Assembly (NCBI GenBank): GCA_963921195.1
Contig: OY992540.1
Location: forward strand, 17,181,136-17,245,135
Reading direction: 5' to 3'
DNA: 64,000 nucleotides
DNA from: Pegoplata infirma
Taxonomy: Eukaryota; Arthropoda; Insecta; Diptera; Anthomyiidae
Shown: positions 53,256 to 63,590 of the stretch, in pieces
Layout of the letters: every line of letters starts with the position of its first letter
How positions within the stretch are numbered: the first letter of the stretch is position 1
Program-made: the position numbers and the translations under genes
Notes under the pieces: model-generated
What the model was told of the DNA's origin: nothing
Databases searched by the model: none
Seen by the model: only the letters and a program-made list of their open reading frames with translations

Positions 53256-54525
53256 ATATTTTCTTAAGGTTTCAGCTTTTGATTTTTTTTGTTTTAAACA
53301 AAGAAAGCAAAGAAATTCAGGAAAAATCATTTGAAATTCAGATAAATTCAATTGAAATTCAGATATATTACATTGAATTTTAGAAAAGCACGATTTAAAA
53401 TCAGAAAACCAAAATTAAATTTCAGAAAATGCTAATAAAAATTCATAAAATCAAATCTGAGATTCAAGAAATCACAAATGACATTCAAAAAATTTAGAAA
53501 AGAACAATTAAAATTTCCAAAAGTCCAAAATTTATACTACAAATGTTTTTAATTTTCAACTAAATTAAAAAAAAATCTTGTCTATAAATTAAATAATTTT
53601 TAAAAGCTTTTAATAGCTTTTAAAGTGGTGGGGAGATCATCATTTACCAGCACCACCTTTATTTTCTATTCATCGTTTGTTCTTTTATTATAACTTAAGA
53701 ATTTATTTAATTCCAAAAGTGATAATCATCGGAAGTGATTGATTTTTTATTTTTAAACATTTTAAAGAAGGAAATGCCCCCATTTCATTGACATTTTATT
53801 AAAATAAAATAAATCTAAAAATAAAATGTCTTCATAAACTAACGAAATCACCTGAACCATTTAGTTTACTTCAAAAGATTATAATTATATTTATTAACAA
53901 AAAAAAACTACACAATTTATGATTTTTGGCAAAATTATGGCACATGTCCAAAATGAAGTTTTCATAATGATGTAAAATAAACATAAATTTATGAATACGA
54001 GGGAAAGACGTGCATTTACATTAAAAACAAAATTATATTTGAAAAAAGTTGGCATGATTTCGAAATGGCCACCCACCACAACTAGAAAACAAAACTGAAA
54101 TGGAGTTAATAAAAAACATAAATTTATTATTATTATTGAAATGGATAAAGAGAGCAGCATTTGCAGATCGTTTAATTTACAAGGAAATGAAAATTTTTAA
54201 ATTGTTGCTATATTAAAAATTTGTTAAAAAGAATTACAAAGAATTGGAGAAATTTTGATGTTAAAATAATATTAATAATAAGATAAAGTAGATGTAATAT
54301 TACTGTAATTAAAATTTTAAAGACAATTACCTACTTAATTCATTCAATTAAATGTTTAGTCAGTATAATAACTTTCAAACTGACAAAGGGAACCCACATA
54401 TGAGGCATTCAACACCAAATGGCCAACGAAAAAAGCATGAGTTCCTTGAATATCTGAATTGGTTGTGTTGGTAACCCTATATGAAACTATAAAACTGCGT
54501 TTTTGGATTTTCAATTTTTTCAAAA
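53256..54525. other. AT-rich non-coding stretch
   Basis: First part has AAAATTCAGAAAA words. From 53600 to 54520 there is no repeat partner. The 88-codon minus frame (53894-54160) is hydrophobic but has no splice context or homology I recognise. Probably intron or intergenic. Confidence 0.4.
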
Positions 54526-54533
54526 CCTGGGCC

Positions 54534-54730
54534 CATAGAGAAACATAGAGGCGAAGGTGAAAGAAAAAACAATATTGCTATCTTTTTCTAATTTCTCACA
54601 CGTACGTTGTCGATGTGAATTCACCACACAATACATGTTTACAAGTCGTACTTTGTCAACAAATACATGTATACAAGTTGTACTTTGACAACTCAATTTT
54701 TGACGCCTTCGCCTCTATGTATACTCTATG
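54534..54730. mobile_element. 197-bp hAT-type MITE, CATAGAG ends
   Basis: CATAGAGAAACATAGAGGCG at the left and CGCCTCTATGTATACTCTATG-type right end are inverted with mismatches. The target duplication CCTGGGCC (8 bp) is at 54526-54533 and 54731-54738. Inside, ATACATGTTTACAAGTCGTA and ATACATGTATACAAGTTGTA form a direct repeat. Confidence 0.85.
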
Positions 54731-54839
54731 CCTGGGCCTAGGAGGCGTAGCAAAATATTGGAGAAATGGTAAAATTTGTGTCGAGTTGCCTTGATTAAAT
54801 ATTTATCAAATTAAAACGGAATCACCATAATCTCAAAAA

Positions 54840-55110
54840 TGTGGATTCTTGTATATTTTTTTATGGGATATAGATTAAAAATGTTTATATTGAAAAATTT
54901 TTATAACCCGTTTTGAAATTTCACATTTTTTAAAAAAGTCAATTTATCAAAAATCCGGCCACTTTATCTTTTTTTAAAACAATCTCAAAAATTTACATTC
55001 TTGTACAGTTTTGTAAAAATGTTTTTTTTTGGAAAATTATCAGAACCCGTTCTGAAAGTTCCCATTTTTTAAAAAATTAAATTTATCAAAAATCCGGCCA
55101 CTTTTTTTTA
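54840..55110 (+). repeat. 139-bp tandem duplication
   Basis: ATCTCAAAAATGTGGATTCTTG to CAAAAATCCGGCCACTTT appears twice. The CCGGCC blocks are at 54955 and 55094. Confidence 0.75.
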
Positions 55111-55128
55111 AATTTTTTTTTAAGTTTA

Positions 55129-55376
55129 GATGTTTGTCTATCCACACGAAGCAATTCAGACAGTTGTTTATCGTTTTTTTTTCGAGAAAATCGCATTGAA
55201 TTTTAAAATTTTTTGAGTAAATTTTTTTGCAAATATTTAATAATCATTCGCTACATTGAAACAAGAAAATACAAGCAAATTACAAAATTGTTATGAAATT
55301 TAATATTCAAATGCGATTTTCTCGAAAAAAACGAAAAACACATGTCTGAATTTTTTGTGTGAATAGACAAACATCA
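55129..55376. repeat. hairpin, about 70-bp arms
   Basis: GATGTTTGTCTATCCACACG and CGTGTGAATAGACAAACATC-type arms, with TTTTTTTCGAGAAAATCGCA and TGCGATTTTCTCGAAAAAAA inside. The loop is about 100 bp of AT-rich DNA. No defined ends or target duplication. Confidence 0.7.
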
Positions 55377-55489
55377 AAACTTTTTTTTTTGGGGGGCAAA
55401 TTTCATCTCGAATATGTCTTTAAAAATTCATTCTTATGCTTTTTGCACTAAAGAAATGCAAGTTTATCATCATTTAAAAAAAAAAAAAT

Positions 55490-55962
55490 ATTCCACGCCC
55501 CTGTCTGTCTGTGGAAAATGCTCTCACGGACAAAATATTGCACAGAGATGACTGAAACTCAACATATTTATTGGAAGTTCTCCCGAGAAGTTTGGTATTG
55601 CATTTGAGCGATATCGGTTCAGCGGTTCAAAAGTTATGAACGAAAATGTAAGCACACCTCAAAAATTTCAGTACATTCAACATAACCTAAAAATACAAAA
55701 TGCCTTAATTCGGCTTCTGGTTGACATATGTGAACATAATTGAACACCAAATGGTATTAAAACAAGTACGAACATATTTTTTGACCAAAAAAGAAAAAAA
55801 TCGCGGATTTTTTTTTTACCAAAATTTTTTTTCGCGGAAATTTTTTTTTTTCAAAAGTAATTTCCTTTTAAATAAAGTTTTTTGCAATAATCTTTTTGAA
55901 ATTGTGGAGGGTATCACTACATTCGGCAAGGCCGAATTTAACTATTTTACTTGTTTATTTTG
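55490..55962 (-). mobile_element. DINE-1-like element, variant of 11363-11910
   Basis: On the minus strand: AAACAAGTAAAATAGTTAAA, TTCGGCCTTGCCGAATGTAG, GATACCCTCCAC, TTTTGAGGTGTGCTTACATT, TTTTGAACCGCTGAACCG, then GACAGACAGGGGCG at the low end. Frame 55721-56029 is a shadow. Confidence 0.65.
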
Positions 55963-56550
55963 GACTGTATCGCGTCCTCTACAGACGGACGGACGGACAT
56001 CGCTAGAAAGTCTTAGAATCGATCACTGATCAATAAAATATATACAGTATGTGGTCCTAGACCAATATTTCGATGCGTTACACACGGAATGACAAAGTGA
56101 GTATACCCTCATACTGTGGTTCGAGGGTATAAAAATCCAATAAAGGGGCGTTTTTTTTGGGGGGGGGTGGTTGTTGGTAGACGTTAGGTGGCATATTCCC
56201 CTTGCGATTTTGAACTTCTTCTGAGATAAAAATGTTGCAGTTGCTTAGCAAAAGTACAAAAAACCCTGCAAAAAATTCGGTTTTTCTTAGGTTGGTTTAG
56301 TTCTCCAAGGGGGAACTTTTTTACCCTTGGTCCGATTTTGCCCATTTTCGAACTTAACCTGCCTAGAAATATTAGACACATTCGTGCCAAACTTCGGAAG
56401 TCTTGCTCTTTTATTTTGTACTGTATCGTGCCCTCTACAGACGGACGGCCTTACGGACATCGCCAGAATGTCTAGACCAATATTTCGATGCGTTACACAC
56501 GGAATGACAAAGTGAGTATACCCCCATACTGTGGTTGGAGGGTATAAAAA
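55963..56550 (+). mobile_element. DINE-1-like elements, one 3' end and one partial copy
   Basis: 55963-56131 is a 3' end (CCTCTACAGACGGACGGACG; CAATATTTCGATGCGTTACA; GAGGGTATAAAA). 56132-56550 has GGGGGCGT-like G runs, GTTCTCCAAGGGGGAACTTT, CTACAGACGGACGGCCTTAC and TTGGAGGGTATAAAAA. Minus-strand frames 56184-56607 are shadows. Confidence 0.7.
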
Positions 56551-57048
56551 CGTTGTACAATTACAAGAAAAACTTGTAACTTTTTTTTGCAACCTCCTAT
56601 TTGACAAAAATTAATAGTAGTTTTACAAGCTTTTTTTTACTAATATTTTTGTAATTTTTACAAGGTTTTTACCAATAAAATTGTAAATTTAAAAATTTTT
56701 TGACACGATTTACAGGGAGGTTTCGTAACTTTACTAGATTTTATGAGAATTCCTAGTAATTTTACAAGCTTTTTACCAATAATTTTGTAATTTTACAAGC
56801 TTTTTACCAATAAAATTGTAAATTTACAGTCTTTTTGGCGCAATTAGAATTACAAGGAATTCTCGTGAATTTACTGGATTGTTTTTGTAAAATTATCTTG
56901 GAAATATGTAAAATTGTAAAATTGCAAAAGAAAATGTAAATTTCGATCCAAATTTGTTTCTTAAAAACCAAGAAAACTATCAAATATTGGTAAAATGGGA
57001 GTACGAGACTTTTCCTAGTAATTTGACACATTTTTTTCTTATGTGTAC
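56551..57048 (+). mobile_element. TTTACAAG-type MITE, near-complete
   Basis: GTACAATTACAAGAAAAACT, then AAGCTTTTTACCAATAAAAT, TTGACACGATTTACAGGG, TACAAGGAATTCTCGTGAAT, CTATCAAATATTGGTAAAAT and ACACATTTTTTTCTTATGTG in the order of 62484-63014. Confidence 0.75.
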
Positions 57049-57240
57049 AATAGGGCTGTCAAACGGGATCGGTTTTTTAAAATCCCGGGATTCAGGATTT
57101 GAAAATCAAAATCCCGGGATTCCGGGATTTTTCGGGATCACGGGATTTTTCGGTATCCAGGGATTTTTCGGGATTCTGGTATTTTTCGGGATTAAATTTC
57201 TTTGATTATAAAAGTAAAAAAATAGTAGACTTTTATGTTT
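57049..57240 (+). mobile_element. left end of an element with GGGATTTTTC array
   Basis: TAGGGCTGTCAAACGGGATC, then AAAATCCCGGGATTC and six or so GGGATTTTTCGGGAT units. Related to 25345-25547. No right end found, so a truncated copy. Frames 56954-57281 read the array. Confidence 0.55.
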
Positions 57241-57274
57241 CAACTTTATTGTGCATATTAAGGGGGACTAACCC

Positions 57275-57500
57275 ACAGTAGCCCCTTGGTAGCGTGCTAG
57301 CCTATTAAGCAGGGATTCGTGGGTTTGGTTCCTACGAAAACCCTTGGGTCGATTTCGCTACAACGAAATTATTAAGAAAATGATTTCTAATTATTCTGAT
57401 TGTTATTTAAAGGCAATTAAAAAATTAAGTATACGCCACTTATGCAGTTATTAAAAGAATGATTTTAATTATAATCCCTGTTGTTGAATTTATTTAAAAT
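57275..57500 (+). mobile_element. tRNA-derived SINE (copy d), different tail
   Basis: Head: TTGGTAGCGTGCTAGCC near the A-box position and GTGGGTTTGGTTCCTACG (degenerate B box GGTTTGGTTCC), then AACCCTTGGGTCGATTTCGC as in copies a and c. The tail then differs: TGATTGTTATTTAAAGGCAA and ACGCCACTTATGCAG match the core of 12251-12973. Confidence 0.7.
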
Positions 57501-58310
57501 ATGTTACAAATGAAACATTAAGTTAATCACACCCATTTTAATGAACTGCAAAGTATAATTAGTTTTTTTTCATTTTGTTAAATTAAATGTAGGCGTTTAG
57601 CCCTCCAGGCATGAAACATGCCTTCGCATACACCTTATAGTCCATAAATTTTAATAATAAATTTTCAAAATATATATATTTTTTGTTTGTTTCTGATCAC
57701 CAAATAGTCTCGCACAGTCTATATGATGTACTTTAAGAAAGTTCAATATAAAAATAAATTAAATTTATATGAAAACTTAATGTTTTGGTTTCGTAAAAAT
57801 GTCTTATTTAATTAGTTTAAAAATAATCTCAAGACATTTTATGTTAAATAAGAAAAACAAAATCTAAAACCAAAAATTTTCTTTGGTTTAAATATTTTCA
57901 AAAGTTATTTTTGACATAAAAATATGTTTAGTTTGGCATGTCATTAGTTGACATTAGTTCATATAATTCATAGTTGGACAAAATTGTTTTTGGGGCATTT
58001 TTTTTTTTTTTTTTTTCAAATAAATTGTGTGTCCGATTCTGGCAGATCTAAACATAATAGTCGATGAAGGTTATCAAAATAGTGGGTGAAATTTTTGAAA
58101 TCTTTATATATCTGACATAGTCTTTGTGTATTTAGTTAACAAGTATTTACATATAAATTTAATACATGAGTGTTGACTTTTGAACATGATGATTATTGGC
58201 TAATAATTTAGATCCTAAGGTCTATGTCAACACTTAATCATATAATGATTTATTTTGTATTTAAAAAAAAAATAATATTTTAGAAATTAAATTTAACTAA
58301 AAACAAGTAA
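57501..58310. other. AT-rich non-coding stretch
   Basis: No repeat partner and no gene recognised. Confidence 0.35.
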
Positions 58311-58663
58311 AACAAGTATGAAAGTTAAAGTCGGTCAAGACCCACCATATGATCGCTACACCAGCGTTTTCCGGGAATTGGGTCCCAAATCCAAACATGG
58401 ACTGATTGGATCTATCTTTTGTTAGATCTTTAATTAGTGTGGAGGAATTAACCCTGTGGCAAAAGAAGCTGAAATTTTAAATTTCAGCTAAATCGGTTGA
58501 TAATTGCGACCTGCATTGTGGATACAACGTTTTGACGGACGGACAGACGGACATCGCTAAGTCGACGAAAAGTTATTCTGAGTTGATTGGTATACTTGAA
58601 GGTAGGTCTAGGACCAATATTTCGGGTAGTTGCAAACATCAGCACAAACTCATTATACCCTGT
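58311..58663 (+). mobile_element. DINE-1-like element, divergent variant
   Basis: AAGTATGAAAGTTAAAGTCG, ATGATCGCTACACCAGCG, TTGACGGACGGACAGACGGA, ACCAATATTTCGGGTAGTTG and CTCATTATACCCTGTACTA. Overall plan like the others but with its own body. It runs directly into a TAGAGATG terminus. Confidence 0.6.
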
Positions 58664-58795
58664 ACTAGAGATGCACACCAATCACGTGATTATCGTGAAT
58701 CACGTGATTCGTGAGTAACAAAAATAAGTTCGTGCGTGATCGTGCTTGAGTAAAATTATTGCCCGCTCTAGCGACTCCTTTAGTGGTCGTAGATA
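58664..58795 (+). mobile_element. hAT-type MITE fragment (TAGAGATG family)
   Basis: TAGAGATGCACACCAATCAC then ATCACGTGATT twice and GTGCGTGATCGTG, recalling 10814-11362. The right end and target duplication are absent. Confidence 0.55.
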
Positions 58796-58851
58796 TAAAA
58801 AGTGAAAAAATTGTGTTATTTAAATGCAATTTTTTTTTACATTTAGGAGAG

Positions 58852-59407
58852 AAAAACAAGTGAGAGTGTTAAATTCGGCCGTGCCGAATCTTTTATACCC
58901 TCCAAAATGTAAAAAAAATATAAAAAAAAATCCAGGGGCGTCTTTTTTTTTTGGGGTGGGAGGGGGGGTTGGTGGGAGACGTTAGGGGGCACCTTGCCCT
59001 TGCGATGTTGAACTTCTTCTGAGGTAAGAATGTTGCATTTGCTTACCAAAAGTACAAAAAACTCTTCAAAAAATGCGGGTTTTCTTGGGTTGGTTTAGTT
59101 CTCTAAGGGGGAACTTTTTTCCCCTTGGTCCGATTTTGCCCATTTCCGAACTTAACCTGCCTAGGAATAAAAGACATATTCGTGCCAATCTTCGGAAGTC
59201 TAGCTCTTTTATTTTGGGCTGTATCGTGTCCTCTACAGACGGACAGACGGACAGACGGACGGACGGACGGACATAGCTAGAATGTCTTAGAATCGATCAC
59301 TGATCATTAAAATATATACTTTATGGGGTCCTAGACCGATATTTCGATGCGTTACACACGGAATGACAAAGTGAGTATACCCCCATACTGTGGTTGGAGG
59401 GTATAAA
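58852..59407 (+). mobile_element. DINE-1-like element, full copy
   Basis: AAAACAAGTGAGAGTGTTAA, TCGGCCGTGCCGAATC, TATACCCTCCAAAATG, a G-rich block, TTCTCTAAGGGGGAACTTTT, GACAGACGGACGGACGGACG, GATCACTGATCATTAAAATA, GGGGTCCTAGACCGATATTT and GGTTGGAGGGTATAAAAA. Confidence 0.8.
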
Positions 59408-59522
59408 AATCGTCAATGAGGAAATTAACACTCTCACTCTCACTTTTTTGTACTTTTGTTAAACAAATGAAACATTTTTATGCCAGAAGAAGTTCAGACT
59501 TGGTAAAAAAAGTAATTTTAGT
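59408..59522. repeat. short DINE-like 5' fragment, inverted
   Basis: TTAACACTCTCACTCTCACTT is a minus-strand copy of the AAGTGAGAGTGTTAA start. Confidence 0.5.
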
Positions 59523-60198
59523 GAAAACAAGTAAGAGTGTTAAATTCGGCTGTGCCGAATTTTTTATACCCTCCAACATGGAAAAAAATTAAAAATAAAA
59601 TTGCAGGGGCGTTTTCTTTTTTTTGGGGGGGGTAGGTCGGAAGTGTTAATTGGGGGGGGGGGCAATTTTCCTCTAGAATATGTGTTTAAAAATTCATTCT
59701 TATGCTTTTTGCACAAAAGAAATATACAAGTTTATCATTATTTAAAAAAAAATGCCACGCCCATAAAATCGGGGCGGACCGAAAAAAACGACATTATCTA
59801 ATTCTCTGGGTCCAAATGCAGCACTTTTAATTTCTTGTAGCATAAAAATGTTGCATTTGTTAAACAAAAACACAAGAAATCATGTCAAAAAGTGGCATTT
59901 TTCATAGGTTGGTTTAGTTCTTCAAGGGGGAACTTTTTCCCCCCTGGTCCGATATTGCTCATTTACGAACTTAACTTGCCTAGGAACATAAGACATATTC
60001 GTACCAAATGTCGAGAGTCTAGCTCCAGACGGACAGACGGACGGACTGACGGACGGACGGACATCGCTAGAATGTCTTAGAATCGATCACTAATCATAAA
60101 TAATTATACTTTATGGGGTCCTAGACCGTTATTTTGATGCGTTACACACGGAATGACAAAGTGAGTATACCCCAATACTGTAGTTGGAAGGTATAAGA
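59523..60198 (+). mobile_element. DINE-1-like element, full copy
   Basis: AAAACAAGTAAGAGTGTTAA, TCGGCTGTGCCGAATT, ATACCCTCCAACATGG, ATGCCACGCCCATAAAATCG, TTCTTCAAGGGGGAAC, GACGGACTGACGGACGGACG, GTTACACACGGAATGAC and TAGTTGGAAGGTATAAGAA. Confidence 0.8.
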
Positions 60199-60345
60199 AT
60201 TGGGAAGCAAGTAGAGAAGTTAAATTCGATTTGATCGAATCTATGAATACCCTCCCACAAAATTTAAAGGCTAGCAAATTTTCTAACGTGAAAAAATTAT
60301 TTTTTTTTTTGTTGTCATTTTTGTAAAAAAAAAGAAAAATTAAAA

Positions 60346-60628
60346 TATTTTGAGGATGTTTTATTGGGGCTCGAGGTCATTATTTTCTTTACTAATTAAA
60401 ACCATGATATTCTCATAGCATAATTTTGGGAATGGGAACTCTATCCATTGTGGATAGAGTCGAATATGTATTAATACTTTAGTTTGTGCACAAACGATTT
60501 GTCATTAGACTCGTTTATAACTTTGTAGTAAATCGTTTCTATTTTTGCTAAATAAGCTATGAGAATATCATGGTTTTAATTAGTAAAGAAAATAATGACT
60601 CGAGCCAGAATAAAACATCCTCAAAATA
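60346..60628. mobile_element. CTCGAGGTC-type foldback MITE with a different core
   Basis: TATTTTGAGGATGTTTTATT at the left, AATAAAACATCCTCAAAATA at the right. GGCTCGAGGTCATTATTTTC, CTAATTAAAACCATGATATT and complements inside. The core (GGGAACTCTATCCATTGTGG; CACAAACGATTTGTCATTAG) is unrelated to that of 52951-53255. Confidence 0.85.
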
Positions 60629-61770
60629 TAATATTTTAAAAGTGGAATAAAACAATTTTTATTTTTTAATAAAAATTAATCAGAATTTAAAAAATAAATT
60701 TTTTTTTTTGAGTGTACAATTTTTTTCGAGTGTAAATTTTTTTATTAGTGTAAAAATATTTTTGAGTGATAAAAATACTTTGTAATGTGATTTTGTGGCT
60801 TACCAATGTTTTTAAAGCTTTTTTTAAGGCTAGGTATTTTCAACACGTGAATCTGAGGCGAAACCAATCTTAAATTCACGGTTTCGCTTATAATTTTTGA
60901 AGTTAAATTCGTTAAATTCGATTTCATCGAATCTATGAATACTCCACAATGCCTTTGTTAAAGGATAGTAAATTTTCTAATGCGAAAAAATTATTTTTTT
61001 TTTTATTAGAAATATTTTATTTTAAGTACAAACTTGTAATTTTTGTAAAAAAAAAATTAAATTTTTTTTGAGTGTAAAATTTTTTTCGAGTGCAAATTTT
61101 TTTTTTAGTGCAAAAATATTTTTGAGTAACAAAAACACTTTGTAAAGTAATTTTGTGGCTTACCAATGTTTTTTAAGGCTAGGTTTTTTCAACACGTGAA
61201 TCTGAGGCAAAACCAATCAAAAATTCGCGGTTTCGCTAATAATTTTTAAACCACTGCAGTGGTGCACTGGAGTGATTTGGCTGAAATTCAATACGAACCA
61301 GATCAGGGAAACGACAAATATACATATTTTCACTCTTTTGCTTATAACTTTTGAACCACTGAACCGATTTTGCTGGGTTGCAATACCAACCTGACCAGAT
61401 AAATGACCAACATATTTATATGCCAAACTTTAGGAGCCTCCGTAAAGTCTTTCAAAAGTTAGCGTGTTTTTAACAGACAGACAGGCAGACAGACTTCGCT
61501 AGATCGTCTTACAATCAATCGAGGATCATGAATATAAAATTTGCTCCAACTGTTATTTGTATTGGAGCCTACTTAGGGAGTGAAGATAGGGCTTAGGTGT
61601 GTTTTGAAAAAATGTTGTAGGGTAAAAATAAATGGGGGTCGGTCTCACTAATGACCCCTCTCGGACGCACCATTGGACCGGTAGAAGCTGATTAAATAAA
61701 TCAAAATTACAAAAAATAAAAAAAATTGTATGGGGACCGCCTTAACAGTTAAAGATAGAGGGTAGGTGTG

Positions 61771-62470
61771 TCGTTTTGTGTGGGAGCCCCCTTAGAAATT
61801 GGAGATAGAGTATTAGTTTGTTCCAAAGAAATGTTAAGACGTAAAAATTAATGGGGGTCGGTCTTATAAAGGCCCCTCTATGACGCACCATTGGAGCAGT
61901 AGAAATGATTTTAAGATTGAAAAATTACAATAAAATTTTTTCAAAAAATTTTAAAAAATAGTAATAATCGTTATCCCACGATCTTCCTGGGCAAAAAATT
62001 TGTAGAATTGATAGAAGTTTTACACAAAAAAATTTCAAAAAAATCGAAGAGTACAAACATTTACAAAATTGAGATTAAAATTTTAAAACTTAAAAATCGC
62101 ATACTAGAGCGCTTTTAAGAATTTTTTGGGATTTTTTTTACAAAGTACGTAAAAAAACAAAAATTTTGAAAAAAAAAATTGAAATTCGGACCATTATTGA
62201 AGAAGTTATGATTAAAAGAAGTTTGAGTAAAGGAACAAACTACCAATTTTTAAAAATTCGATATCTTTTGAACGGGTCATCAAAAAAATCTGAAAATTTA
62301 CCACGAAGGGTACTAAAAACTGTAAACAAATTGAACAAATCTAAAAAAAAAGTTTTTCAAAGTGTCCGATTTCACATGGAATGCCCCATATATACTTACT
62401 TTATGGAGTCCTAGACTAATATTTCGAGGTGTTACAAAGGGAATGATTAACTTATATATACCCTCTATCA
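61771..62470 (+). repeat. GTGGGAGCCCCC repeat, copy 2
   Basis: See 28607-29333. This copy is uninterrupted on its left side, where GTATGGGGACCGCCTTAACA and GATAGAGGGTAGGTGTGT run straight into GTTTTGTGTGGGAGCC. It thus shows what the 27.4-29.3 kb locus looked like before the TIR insertion, apart from about 110 bp present only there. Confidence 0.75.
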
Positions 62471-62483
62471 CTATCTATATCTA

Positions 62484-63014
62484 CACTCAAAAAAAACCTT
62501 GTAAAATTACAAGAAAAATTTGAAACTTTTTTTTGCTACCTCCTTTTCGACAAAAATTCCTAGTAATTTTACAAGCTTTTTACCAATAATTTAACAAAGT
62601 TTTTACGAATCAAATTGTAAATTTTCAAAATTTTTTTGACACGATGAAATTTACAAACAGGTTTCGTAACTTTACTAGATTTTTTGCTAACTCCTATTTT
62701 ACGAGAATTCCTAGTAATTTTACAAGCTTTTCACCAATAATTTTGTAATTTTACAAGCTTTTTACCAATAAAATTGCAAATTTACAGTTTTGTTGTCACA
62801 ATAAAAATTACAAGGAATTCTCGTAAATTTACAAATTTTTTTTGTAAAATTATCTTGAAAATTTGTAAAATTACAAAAAAATTGTAAAATTACAAAAAAA
62901 AAATTTAAATTTCGATCCAAATTTGTTTTTTTTTTAAACACGGAAAACTGTCAAATATTGGTAAAATGGGATTACGAGACTTTTCCTAGTAATTTGACAA
63001 GGTTTTTTTGTGTG
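62484..63014 (+). mobile_element. TTTACAAG-type MITE, complete
   Basis: CACTCAAAAAAAACCTTGTA at the left and TTGACAAGGTTTTTTTGTGTG at the right are inverted. TATCTA stands on both sides (62478-62483, 63015-63020), a possible target duplication although the site is repetitive. Many TTTTACAAG and CTTGTAATTTT words inside. 531 bp, non-coding. Confidence 0.8.
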
Positions 63015-63020
63015 TATCTA

Positions 63021-63590
63021 TCATTTTTGATAAAAAAAAATTGTAGGTGAAAAAAAAATTTTTATGAAAAAAATTTTTACAAAAAAAATTTGTAAGAAAA
63101 AATTGTAAAAAATTTTTGTGAATTCCTGAATTTTTGTAAAGCTTTTCTAAATTTAATAAGGCTTCTGCGAATTTTAATTGCTAAACAATCTAAGCGGAGA
63201 TGACGAAAGCTTTCGGAACAAAATCCCGAACAAAATAAAAATTTTAAAATTAATTTTTTTTCACTAGGGCTTTTGTGAATTTCAATTACACATTTGTAAA
63301 TTTTAATTCAGCTTTTCCAAAGTTTATTAAGAATTTTCTGAATTTGAAAGGTTTAACTGGCCTTTTCTGATTAAAATTAGAACTTTTTAAATTTTTAAAA
63401 GGTTTTTCTGAATTTTATTTGGAATTTCTGAATTAAAGTAACTGATTAAGTTGTGATCTTTAAAACTTTATGTTTCGCTTTAAAATCCCAAAAATATGCT
63501 TTTTGTAAAAGCTCTTCAAAAAATATTTTTTCATATTTCCCCCTTTCAATCTATCTAAACACTTGAAAATCATTAATCGATTAGATAAAT
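63021..63590. other. AT-rich stretch
   Basis: Poly-A/T blocks and TTTTCTGAATTTT words as at 43871-44330. No gene. Confidence 0.35.

Larger units (their letters stand above)
60206..62480 (+). mobile_element. DINE-1-like mosaic
   Basis: Two 5' starts in series (60206: AAGTAGAGAAGTTAAATTCG; 60900: GAAGTTAAATTCGTTAAATT), each followed by AATTTTCTAACGYGAAAAAA and GAGTGTAAATTTTTTTT arrays (60705-60770, 61065-61135). Then TTTTGAACCACTGAACCG, GACAGACAGGCAGACAGACT, TCGATTGAT..GATCATGAATATA and the GTGGGAGCCCCC repeat. The 3' end is near 62480 (TATATACCCTCTATCACTAT). It contains a nested MITE. No gene. Confidence 0.65.

Noticed and set aside
2041..57500. Intact functional tRNA genes
   Set aside because: Several perfect or near-perfect B boxes occur, but no complete acceptor stem and anticodon arm could be paired, so they are listed as SINE or tRNA-like modules only.
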